64,000 nt of DNA from the NCBI RefSeq assembly GCF_009763255.1, contig NZ_WSJB01000005.1:180869-244868 (forward strand), written 5' to 3'. The notes beneath the pieces are model-generated. The model ran no database searches, was not told the origin of the DNA, and worked only from the letters and a program-made list of their open reading frames with translations. Made by a program: the position numbers and the translations under genes. This stretch comes from Bordetella sp. 02P26C-1. GTDB taxonomy: Bacteria > Pseudomonadota > Gammaproteobacteria > Burkholderiales > Burkholderiaceae_B. This document shows, piece after piece, positions 9,631-16,890 of this stretch (its first letter is position 1; every line of letters begins with the position of its first letter).

Positions 9631-9662
9631 TTGTGCGTACATTTAAGATTTGTACGGACAAT
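9631..9662. promoter_or_regulatory. Tandem HutC-like operator sites (candidate)
   Basis: Two imperfect copies of one 13-bp palindrome, TTGTGCGTACATT (9631-9643) and TTGTACGGACAAT (9650-9662), lie 19 bp apart, about two helical turns. They sit between the citE-like start (9614) and the divergent GntR gene. They match TTGTACGTACATT at 16541-16553 with one and two mismatches. HutC-subfamily GntR proteins are known to bind TGTA-NN-TACA palindromes, so these are candidate binding sites for the adjacent regulator. Assignment is inference. Confidence 0.6.
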
Positions 9663-9791
9663 ATAGGGGGATTGTCGAACCTCGTCAACGCAAACACGCT
9701 AGTATTTAGCTATGTGCCGAACTCATCCGGTACGAGATGACCCGTCGCATTGACAGGACAAGCACACGGAAGCAACCCAGAAGGGCTACCA

Positions 9792-10580
9792 ATGAAAAAA
9801 ACATCTGCACAGTCAAGCATCTCAAGCCCCAAATCTGAGCAGGATCTCGCATTACGTCAGCCGCTTTATGTCGTGGTGGCGCACACCTTGCAGAAAGAAA
9901 TCGAGCAAGGAAAGTACACGGTAGGCAGTGTTCTGCCGACCGAGGAAATGCTGGTAGACCGCTTTCAGGTCAGCCGCCATACCATTCGTCAGGCGCTGCG
10001 CGAGCTGAAGGATCAAGGGCTGATACAAGCGCGCGCGGGCATCGGAACAATTGTCCGTACTCAGCCCGGCAAGATCTGGATGATGAGCGGTTTGAACTCG
10101 CTGGTGGACCTGCTGGAGTTCGCTACCGAAACCGAGATGCATATCCTTAGCACGTCCACGGTGACGGCCGACCGTCATCTGGTCAAGATGATAAAGTGTG
10201 AGCTGGGAGCGAAATGGCTGCATATGGAGATCCTGCGCTGTTTACCCGATCAACCGCGTCCTCTGAGTTTTCTGAAGGTCTACGTACAACCGAAGTACGC
10301 GCCTAAGCTAAAAAAGCTTAAACATATGCGTGAGCCCATCTACGCGGTGCTCGAGCGCGAATATGGTGTGCGTATCGCCGAAGTCCGCCAGGAACTCACG
10401 GCCGACAGCCTGGATCACGATATCGCCGAACTCGTGGACGCCACGCCTGGACAGGCTGCGCTGTCCATCATTCGTCACTATTACGACAGCCGCGGTGAGC
10501 TAGTCCAGATCGCACTGGGTTACTACCCGAGCGGACGCTATACCCAGACAACGCGCATACACAGCAAGCTCGACGAGTAA
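9792..10580 (+). CDS. GntR-family (HutC/UTRA) transcriptional regulator
   Basis: The start is placed at ATG 9792 (AGAAGGG upstream); a TTG at 9750 is less likely. The N-terminal winged helix (about residues 20-90: EEMLVDRFQVSRHTIRQALRELKDQGL) is typical GntR. The remaining 160 residues fit a UTRA effector-binding domain, ending in DSRGELVQIALGYYPSGRY. It is divergent from the CoA-transferase/lyase operon and convergent with the TRAP/amidase operon. HutC-like palindromes in front of both operons make it the likely local repressor. The ligand is unknown; a carboxylic acid or amide breakdown product is plausible. Confidence 0.92.
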   Translation: MKKTSAQSSISSPKSEQDLALRQPLYVVVAHTLQKEIEQGKYTVGSVLPTEEMLVDRFQVSRHTIRQALRELKDQGLIQARAGIGTIVRTQPGKIWMMSGLNSLVDLLEFATETEMHILSTSTVTADRHLVKMIKCELGAKWLHMEILRCLPDQPRPLSFLKVYVQPKYAPKLKKLKHMREPIYAVLEREYGVRIAEVRQELTADSLDHDIAELVDATPGQAALSIIRHYYDSRGELVQIALGYYPSGRYTQTTRIHSKLDE

Positions 10581-10590
10581 AACGGCCGCC

Positions 10591-11199
10591 CTAGCCTGCC
10601 AGATAGGCTTGCACCTCTTCCAACGACACGAGATCCGCGTACTTCTGCCCCATATCGAACAAGTTACTTTCGTGCGGGGCTTGGGCGCGGTCACCAACAC
10701 AGTCAACCACGACCATCGGGCGATACCCATAGGCCGATGCGTCGACGGTGCTGGCGCGCACGCAGCCGCTGGTCGCACAACCGCTGATCAAAAGCGTGTC
10801 GACGCCTTTGGAGGTCAGCCAGGTGTGCAAATTCGTCCCGAAAAACGCGGAGCCATGACGCTTGGTGGAGACAAACTCGTTTTTTAGCGGGGTCAGTGCA
10901 GCCACAATGTCGGCCGCGGGGTCGCCATCGACCAAGTCCTTTAGCCGTGGCACCTTCATTCCGAATGGCCCGATATCGGAACCGTCGTTGGAGGTAGCAA
11001 ATCGAACATGAGCCACGGGCGTCTGCGTTTGCCGGCAGGTTTGGAGCAAACGCTCTGTATTGGCCATGGCATCACCGATGTTGTAGCCACCAAAGAAATT
11101 CTCATCGGCAAACGCGTTTTGAAAATCGATAATCAACAGCGCCGGGCGGTGGCCAAAGCCCATGCGCTGGCCCATCCCTTGTTTGGCGTAGATATCCAC
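10591..11199 (-). CDS. Isochorismatase-family cysteine hydrolase (N-carbamoylsarcosine amidase-like)
   Basis: A 202-residue cysteine hydrolase with the complete triad Asp25 (LLIIDFQNAF), Lys113 (STKRHGSAFFGT) and Cys146 (GCATSGCVRAS), including the region before the Cys that holds the cis-peptide. The C-terminal SNLFDMGQKYADLVS resembles N-carbamoylsarcosine amidohydrolase and maleamate amidohydrolase. It would release ammonia from a small amide or N-carbamoyl compound in the cytoplasm. It is the last gene of the amidase/TRAP operon and follows a related paralogue by 38 bp. Exact substrate cannot be deduced. Confidence 0.9.
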   Translation of the reverse strand: MDIYAKQGMGQRMGFGHRPALLIIDFQNAFADENFFGGYNIGDAMANTERLLQTCRQTQTPVAHVRFATSNDGSDIGPFGMKVPRLKDLVDGDPAADIVAALTPLKNEFVSTKRHGSAFFGTNLHTWLTSKGVDTLLISGCATSGCVRASTVDASAYGYRPMVVVDCVGDRAQAPHESNLFDMGQKYADLVSLEEVQAYLAG

Positions 11200-11237
11200 G
11201 ACGATTCCTTTTCGAGACAGGTTGCGCGCAGGGCTGG

Positions 11238-11942
11238 TTATCGGTCGCGGGCTTCAGGCAGCTGACCCAGGTAGCTGATCACTGCATCTTTGCTCATCAC
11301 ATTGGCGCAGCTGCGGTCCATGTCGAACAAGGACACCGCATGCGAAAGCGGCAGACGATCGAACACGGCCTCTCTGGGCACCAGCACCTTGTAGTTCGAC
11401 TGTGCCGCATCGACGACGGTGGCGCGCACGCAGTTGCTGGTCGATCCGCCGAGGACGATGATGGTGTCTACGCCTAAATCGGTTAAATAAGCCTGCAGCG
11501 GGGTGCCGAAGAAAGCGCTCATCTTCTTTTTGGTGAACGCAATATCGCCGGGCTGCGGTGCGACTTCGGCGACGAACTCGGAACCAAAGGTACCCTCGAC
11601 GAAGGCGTATTCGCCCTCGCCTTTGCCGACCTTTTGCGCGAAAAGGCCGCCGTCGTTACCAGAGGGGTCCAGCGCGAAACGTGTAAAGATGACCGGCGCG
11701 CCGGCGCGGCGGGCAGCAGCGATGATTTCGCCAGACGCTTTAACAGCGTCCCATCCGATCTGACCGCAGCTGTAGGGATAGGCCTCGTCGCCGCCCTCCT
11801 TGGGGCCCACCATATAGTTCTGGACATCGATAGCCACGATCGCGGGCCGGGTGCCCGGCTTGATCTGTTGGCCCCATTTACCGCGCGCCAAAGTGGCGCG
11901 ATCCTCTTCTGTCAGATAGTCTTCCCAAGCTTTCTTCATCAT
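11238..11942 (-). CDS. Isochorismatase-family cysteine hydrolase
   Basis: A 234-residue protein with the triad Asp39 (AIVAIDVQNYMVG), Lys138 (FTKKKMSAFFGT) and Cys171 (GGSTSNCVRATV). The N-terminus WEDYLTEEDRATLARGKWG is closely matched by the isochorismatase at 30057 (WDQYLGETDRAVLERGRFA). These two are therefore paralogues of one subtype, distinct from the neighbour at 10591. Amide or carbamoyl hydrolysis is the expected chemistry. It lies between the TRAP permease gene and the second isochorismatase gene, in the same operon, which suggests uptake followed by stepwise deamidation. Confidence 0.9.
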   Translation of the reverse strand: MMKKAWEDYLTEEDRATLARGKWGQQIKPGTRPAIVAIDVQNYMVGPKEGGDEAYPYSCGQIGWDAVKASGEIIAAARRAGAPVIFTRFALDPSGNDGGLFAQKVGKGEGEYAFVEGTFGSEFVAEVAPQPGDIAFTKKKMSAFFGTPLQAYLTDLGVDTIIVLGGSTSNCVRATVVDAAQSNYKVLVPREAVFDRLPLSHAVSLFDMDRSCANVMSKDAVISYLGQLPEARDR

Positions 11943-11990
11943 GGCATCACCCAGTTGTCGAGTTCGAAACGGCTAGTCTTAGTGTCCTGA

Positions 11991-13367
11991 TCAATTGCCC
12001 AGTAATGTTCTCGGTAGCCAAAGAGCCACGTCGGGATACGTGACCACAATAATCAGAGCCAATACCTGCAGCATCACGAACGGAATGATGCCTTTATAGA
12101 TTTGCTCCATGCGCACGGAGGGCGGCGCGGCGCCTTTCACGAAGAACAAGGCAAAGCCAAACGGCGGCGTGAGGAAAGAGGTCTGCAGATTGATCGCAAT
12201 CAGGATGGCGAACCAGTAGATGGCCTCGACCTTGCCCGGCAAATGATCGCCGAAGTCCAGACCAGCGATGATGGGCGCAAAGATCGGCACGACAATCAGG
12301 ATGATCTCCAGCCAATCGAAGAAGAACCCCAGCAGGAATACCCCAACCAGCAGCAGCGCCAGCACGCCCCAAGGTCCCAGCCCGGCAGAATCCAGCATCT
12401 CGTGGATGACGTCGTCGCCGCCCAACGAACGGAACACGTAGGAGAAACACGCCGCGGCGATGATGATAAGAAACACCATCCCGATCGTGAGCGCTGAAGT
12501 GCGCACCGCGTCGGTCATCAGCGGAACACTGAAGCGGCCGGAGAAAATGGTCAGCACGATGGCCCCGGCCGCGCCCACGCCTGCCGCCTCGGTCGGCGTT
12601 GCCCAGCCCATGAAGATCGAACCGAGTACCAGCCCGATCAGCACCGTCGGCGGCACAAAGGCGCGAAGCACCAGACTTGTCAAGGACTCGCCCTCGGATT
12701 CCCATTCATCGTCGGTCAAGGGCGGCGCCAGATGCGGCTTGAACCAGGCCAGCGCGATGATGTAGATCACATAGAACGCCGATAGCATCAGTCCGGGCAG
12801 TACCGCACCGAGAAATAGCTTTCCCGTGGAGATCTGCATCATGTCGCCCATGATCACCAGCATGATGCTCGGCGGTATCAGAATACCCAGGGTGCCAGAT
12901 GCGCTGACGATACCGGTCGCCAAACCAGTATCGTATTTTTGCTTGAGCATGGCGGGCAATGCCAACATGGAAAGCATGACCACGGATGCGCCGATAATCC
13001 CCGTGGTCGCTGCCATGATGGTGCCCATGATGGCCACACCCAGCGCCAGCCCGCCCGGGACACGGCGCAGCAGAATCTGCAGGCACCGCAGCAGGTCAGC
13101 GGCGATCTGGCTCTTTTCCAGCAAGATGCCCATGAAGATAAAAAGCGGCGCGCCGATCAACACGATATTGTCCGCTGCCCCACCCCAAATCCGATACATG
13201 AAGTTGAAGAACTCGGTGGGCGAGAACATATCCAACGCCCAGCCCAGCATGCCAAACCATATCGTCACGCCGCCCAGCACAAAGCCGACCGGAAATCCGG
13301 AAAAGAACAACGCCGCCAGCACGACGAACATCAGGATGGAGATATGCGACATGAGGAAATCCATCAT
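11991..13367 (-). CDS. TRAP transporter large permease (DctM family)
   Basis: A 458-residue polytopic membrane protein with about 11-13 hydrophobic helices. The gene encodes segments typical of DctM: MSHISILMFVVLAALFFSG, IGAPLFIFMGILLEKS, ASGTLGILIPPSIMLVI and LQTSFLTPPFGFALFF. It forms the Na+-driven transport channel of a tripartite ATP-independent system together with the DctQ and DctP proteins encoded upstream. The start overlaps the DctQ stop codon. The substrate is unknown but is expected to be an organic acid or amide hydrolysed by enzymes of the same operon. Confidence 0.94.
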   Translation of the reverse strand: MMDFLMSHISILMFVVLAALFFSGFPVGFVLGGVTIWFGMLGWALDMFSPTEFFNFMYRIWGGAADNIVLIGAPLFIFMGILLEKSQIAADLLRCLQILLRRVPGGLALGVAIMGTIMAATTGIIGASVVMLSMLALPAMLKQKYDTGLATGIVSASGTLGILIPPSIMLVIMGDMMQISTGKLFLGAVLPGLMLSAFYVIYIIALAWFKPHLAPPLTDDEWESEGESLTSLVLRAFVPPTVLIGLVLGSIFMGWATPTEAAGVGAAGAIVLTIFSGRFSVPLMTDAVRTSALTIGMVFLIIIAAACFSYVFRSLGGDDVIHEMLDSAGLGPWGVLALLLVGVFLLGFFFDWLEIILIVVPIFAPIIAGLDFGDHLPGKVEAIYWFAILIAINLQTSFLTPPFGFALFFVKGAAPPSVRMEQIYKGIIPFVMLQVLALIIVVTYPDVALWLPRTLLGN

Positions 13368-13927
13368 CGAATTTCCTCCACCGCCACGGCAGCGATTTCT
13401 TTTCGCGCGAATGCCTCTGGGACGGGGCCTTTACCCGCCAGGAACAACACGCCGCGTATCACCGTCGCGATCAACGACAAGAGCGTCAGCAGCATCGCAA
13501 TAGGAATGATAGATTTTATGATCCAGCGATGATGGATACCCTGCATCGAGGTCGAGCCTTCGTTCTGCGCGTATGACTGCGCGACGAAGTCGATGCCGTA
13601 TTTCAGCAGGAACAGGGTGAATGGGATCGCCAGCAGGAAGAGCCCAATCAGCTCCAGCTTGGCCCGGCCGCGATCGCTCATGCGGTCCCTGAGAATGTCG
13701 ATGCGCACATGGATGCCACGCAGATAGGCCATGGGAATGGCCAGGAAGAAGATGACCGTGTGCAGATGCCATTCCAGCTCCTGCAAGAACGTGGACTGAA
13801 AGACGAAAAACTTTCGGGTAATCACATCGAAGCACACCACCGCTGTCAGCGCGAACAACAGCCAGGCGGCGGCCATCCCGATGAAGGTCACGCAGCGGTC
13901 AATCTTCCCGGCAATCGGAGAATCCAT
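13364..13927 (-). CDS. TRAP transporter small permease (DctQ family)
   Basis: A 187-residue inner-membrane protein with four predicted helices (for example AAWLLFALTAVVCFDVITRK and HLHTVIFFLAIPMAYLRGIHVRIDI, joined by a positive loop). This is the DctQ pattern, including the conserved E-W-H segment and the HVRID motif. It overlaps the large permease gene by a few bases. The receptor gene lies upstream across a 71-bp gap containing a perfect palindrome (13960-13981), which may set receptor-to-permease expression ratios. Confidence 0.92.
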   Translation of the reverse strand: MDSPIAGKIDRCVTFIGMAAAWLLFALTAVVCFDVITRKFFVFQSTFLQELEWHLHTVIFFLAIPMAYLRGIHVRIDILRDRMSDRGRAKLELIGLFLLAIPFTLFLLKYGIDFVAQSYAQNEGSTSMQGIHHRWIIKSIIPIAMLLTLLSLIATVIRGVLFLAGKGPVPEAFARKEIAAVAVEEIR

Positions 13928-13959
13928 GCACCCACCTACTCTGGACAGAACCCTTTGGT

Positions 13960-13981
13960 GCGGGAGCCGCGCGGCTCCCGC
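13960..13981. repeat. Perfect 22-bp palindrome between TRAP receptor and small permease genes
   Basis: The arms GCGGGAGCC and GGCTCCCGC flank a GCGC centre, so the entire 22 bp is self-complementary. In the minus-strand transcript it lies just after the dctP-like stop. It is not followed by a T-run, so it may act as a processing or stabilising hairpin rather than a terminator, raising receptor mRNA relative to permease mRNA. The same nine-base arm ends occur at the outer ends of the palindromic unit at 19790-19918. Confidence 0.6.
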
Positions 13982-13998
13982 TCGTGTGGCTTACGCCG

Positions 13999-15060
13999 TT
14001 ACGGCAGTTTCTGTAGCTGCATGAGCTTGTCGTGCTGCTGGCGGAAGTTCTGTTGAGACTCCCAGATTTTCTTGAAGTTGGGATCGGTGGAAGCCAAGCG
14101 GTTGGCTTCCTCCACCCATAGATCTTTCAACTGTTGAACGACCTCGGGCTTCCACTGACGGATATCGACGCCCTTGGCGCGCAGGCGTTCGACCGCCTGC
14201 ATGCTGAGCACTTCGCCTTCGGCGATACTGCGGGCCACTGCGTTGCCGCAGGCCACATCGATGGCTTTCTTCTGTTTATCGGTCAGCTTGTTGTAGACCG
14301 CTTTGTTGATGATGAGCCATTCCGGACTGACCGGGTTTTGCCACCCGGGGAAATAGTAATATTTCGCGGCCTGATCGAAGCCCATGGATTCGTCCATGCC
14401 TGGGTTGGAGAACTCCGCCGCATCAATGACACCGCGTTCCAGCGCGGGGAACACATCGCCGCCGCCAAGCGCTTGCGTCGATACGCCGATCTTCTCCAGC
14501 ACATTGGCGCCCAGACCGCCAATACGCATTTTCAGGCCCTTGAAGTCATCGAGGGAATTGACTTCTTTATTGAACCAGCCTCCTGCTTCCGGTGCGAGCA
14601 GTCCGCAGAACACGGCCTTCATATTGTGCTTTTCAAGCACTTCGTCCAGCACCTGCTGACCGCCGCCGTAGTAGATCCAGGCAAGGAACTGGGACAACTC
14701 GGGTGTGAACGGCGCCGCGTTATAGAGCGCCAGACCCGGCTCTTTGTTGATATAGAGGCCGATACCGACAAAACCGGCATCCACAGAACCCGAAGATACC
14801 GCGTCGAAGATGCCCATCACCGGCACCAGCGCACCGGGCTCGAAAAAGCGCATCTTGACCGTGTCATCCGTGGCCGCGCGCACGTTGGCGACCATGTCGT
14901 TGACATGAGCACCGATGGGCTTGAAGTTAGAACCGAACATGCCCGCGACCTTGATATTCACAGTCGGGTCTTTTGCCTGCACTGGGGTGGTCGCGAGCAA
15001 GGCCAAGGCGGTGCTCACCGCAACGGCGAGCTTGCTGATACCGGGGAAAGCGAATGCCAT
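13999..15060 (-). CDS. TRAP transporter substrate-binding protein (DctP family)
   Basis: A 353-residue periplasmic receptor. The start ATG at 15060 has AGGAGT upstream. The signal peptide (MAFAFPGISKLAVAVSTALA, ending near TPVQA) is followed by the family body with GLKMRIGGLGANVLEKIGVS, the conserved arginine region that binds the substrate carboxylate, and FPGWQNPVSPEWLIINKAVY. It belongs to the amidase-TRAP-isochorismatase operon. The sequence does not identify the ligand; DctP proteins generally bind carboxylates. Confidence 0.92.
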   Translation of the reverse strand: MAFAFPGISKLAVAVSTALALLATTPVQAKDPTVNIKVAGMFGSNFKPIGAHVNDMVANVRAATDDTVKMRFFEPGALVPVMGIFDAVSSGSVDAGFVGIGLYINKEPGLALYNAAPFTPELSQFLAWIYYGGGQQVLDEVLEKHNMKAVFCGLLAPEAGGWFNKEVNSLDDFKGLKMRIGGLGANVLEKIGVSTQALGGGDVFPALERGVIDAAEFSNPGMDESMGFDQAAKYYYFPGWQNPVSPEWLIINKAVYNKLTDKQKKAIDVACGNAVARSIAEGEVLSMQAVERLRAKGVDIRQWKPEVVQQLKDLWVEEANRLASTDPNFKKIWESQQNFRQQHDKLMQLQKLP

Positions 15061-15133
15061 ACTGTAACTCCTGAAGAAAAGCTACAAGCGCCCGCGCACG
15101 CGCGACGCGCGGATAGCAAGCGGGTGGATGGGG

Positions 15134-16492
15134 TTAAGCAGGAAGAGCGGGCTGACGCAGATGCCAGTCGGTTTGGTTTTGATAAGCGACGCCGGCCCTG
15201 AAAAGCGTCGCCTCGCGCCAAGGCGCGGCTTCGAGCATCAGGCCGATCGGCATACCATCAGAAGAAAAACCACATGGCACCGATAGCCCCGGTAGCTTGC
15301 CGAACGCGCCTGCATAGGTGTTCTGCGTCACGGCGCGCGTGGCTTCGAAAAGGCTGCGGCCGTCTTCAATGGGTGGCGCGACCGTGGGCGAGGTGGGACT
15401 GAGGATGACGTCGACCGAACTGAAGACATCCTCCAGGGACCGACACCAAGCCTCGCGAGCCCGCAGGGCGCGTGCGTAGTCACGACCGGTGTATTGCAGC
15501 CCCATCTGCATGCGCTCCAGCGTGGCGGGTAACCAGCGCTCGTCGGGCTGTGCAAGCCGTTCCTCGTGCACGGCGCAGGCATCGGAGTAGATCATGGTGG
15601 TGGCGTAGGCATGCGCGGTCTGCGCGCCGTCTACGGTGATGGGGACCATGATGGCACCCAACGATTCCAGCACGCGCATGGCTTCTTGGACGGCATACGC
15701 GACCTCGCTGTCCACGCCGTCGAAGTAATGATTGCTGGGAATGCCAATCCGCAGGCCCTTGATGCCCGCGTGCATATCGACGAGCAGATTGCCCACTTCT
15801 TGGCGTTCGCTGACATGGTCATGCGGATCGAAGCCTGCCATCACGGAGAACAGGCGGGCCAGCTCCGGCACCGTACGCGCCAAAGGACCGATGGTGTCGT
15901 GCGTGGCGCTGACAGGCATGCAACCATGATTCGACACTCGCCCCACGGTGGGGCGCAAACCACATACGCCATTCAGCGAAGCGGGCACCCGCACCGATCC
16001 GCCGGTATCGGTGCCCAAGGCCAATGGCGCCATGCCAGCGGCGATCGCCGCCCCCGATCCGCCGCTGGAGCCACCCGGTATGCGCGCCGGGTTCCAAGGA
16101 TTGCGGCATTGACCGATGACTGGGTTGTTCGAGCGTACGCCGAATGCGAATTCATGCAGGGTTACTTTGCCCAGGATGATGGCACCCGCCTCGCGCAAGC
16201 GTCGCACAACGGTAGCGTCCCGGTCAGGCACGTGGTCCTTAAAAAAGCCAGACGCATACGTGGTGCGCAGACCTGCAGTGTCAATGTTGTCTTTGACGAG
16301 AATCGGTACGCCATGCAGCAGACCGCTCGCTCGACCGGATTGCGTCAGTGCGTCCGCACGGCGTGCTGCCTCCAGCGCCGTCTCCGCATCGAGCGTGACA
16401 ATCGCGTTGATGTGGGGATTCCATCTCTCGATGTTCTCAATACATTGTTTAACCGCTGCTTCCGACGTTGTCGGAATGTTCACCTGAACCAT
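15134..16492 (-). CDS. Amidase (amidase-signature family)
   Basis: Contains the Ser-cisSer-Lys apparatus: the lysine in GVPILVKDNIDTAG, the serine-rich loop PGGSSGGSGAAIA, and the nucleophile loop GTDTGGSVRVPA. I choose the ATG at 16492 (protein begins MVQVNIPTTSEAAVKQ, 452 residues) over a GTG-type start 60 bp upstream because the family begins here. Amidase-signature enzymes hydrolyse carboxamides to acid plus ammonia. It heads the operon with the TRAP transporter, with a 13-bp palindromic operator candidate about 50 bp upstream. GatA function is unlikely without gatB/gatC. Confidence 0.91.
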   Translation of the reverse strand: MVQVNIPTTSEAAVKQCIENIERWNPHINAIVTLDAETALEAARRADALTQSGRASGLLHGVPILVKDNIDTAGLRTTYASGFFKDHVPDRDATVVRRLREAGAIILGKVTLHEFAFGVRSNNPVIGQCRNPWNPARIPGGSSGGSGAAIAAGMAPLALGTDTGGSVRVPASLNGVCGLRPTVGRVSNHGCMPVSATHDTIGPLARTVPELARLFSVMAGFDPHDHVSERQEVGNLLVDMHAGIKGLRIGIPSNHYFDGVDSEVAYAVQEAMRVLESLGAIMVPITVDGAQTAHAYATTMIYSDACAVHEERLAQPDERWLPATLERMQMGLQYTGRDYARALRAREAWCRSLEDVFSSVDVILSPTSPTVAPPIEDGRSLFEATRAVTQNTYAGAFGKLPGLSVPCGFSSDGMPIGLMLEAAPWREATLFRAGVAYQNQTDWHLRQPALPA

Positions 16493-16540
16493 GAAGTTCG
16501 CCTCGAGGGAAGTCAAAAGGGAAAAACAGCGCAAGACAGG

Positions 16541-16553
16541 TTGTACGTACATT
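16541..16553. promoter_or_regulatory. HutC-like operator site TTGTACGTACATT (candidate)
   Basis: It contains the perfect palindrome TGTACGTACA (16542-16551) and lies 49-61 bp upstream of the amidase start, in the promoter position of the minus-strand operon. It differs by one base from the site at 9631-9643. This is consistent with shared control by the GntR/UTRA protein encoded at 9792. Confidence 0.6.
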
Positions 16554-16890
16554 CAGCCTATCAGCAAAGATTTTTTGCGGCAACAACATAAGTCGAACAT
16601 ACTCTCCAGACTAGAGAAAACCCCTAAGCCTCGGTCTTCGAAGTCTTTATCCCAAAACGGATTTGCTAGTGGTAAACCCCAGGTTTTATAGGGTTTGACT
16701 GGCATGCAGTGATAGACGGCGAAGACGGGACGACGTGTAACCATGACTGCGCTTGCGGCGCTTAGGCCCGAAATACCTTGTCCGTTCATTTATCCCGTTG
16801 TACCGTTACTCTCAGCACCATAGAGACGGATTACCTATAAGAATGCGGTAGCCGGCGCAGCCACCCACGCGCCACTCTGGAGACAACCTC
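16554..16890. other. Divergent intergenic region, no gene seen
   Basis: About 340 bp between the minus-strand amidase operon and the plus-strand HpaB-like gene. It is more AT-rich than its surroundings, as expected for back-to-back promoters. A short inverted repeat AAACCC/GGGTTT with an 11-nt loop lies at 16674-16696. The last bases before 16891 (TCTGGAGACAACCTC) contain the GGAG ribosome-binding site of the next gene. I could not find a coding remnant in any frame. Confidence 0.5.

Noticed and set aside
10049..10060. ATTGTCCGTACT in gntR and GTACGGACAAT at 17673 as further operator sites
   Set aside because: Both are inside coding sequence, match the palindrome less well, and are explained by codon sequence; chance occurrence is likely.
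14134..15201. 355-codon open frame on the plus strand
   Set aside because: Antisense to the DctP-like receptor gene with its signal peptide and ribosome-binding site; no protein-like motif.
15566..16591. 341-codon open frame on the plus strand
   Set aside because: Antisense to the amidase gene, which carries all catalytic motifs.
16674..16696. AAACCC/GGGTTT hairpin as a riboswitch or terminator
   Set aside because: The six-base stem with an 11-nt loop is too weak, and it lies in a divergent promoter region, not at a gene end.
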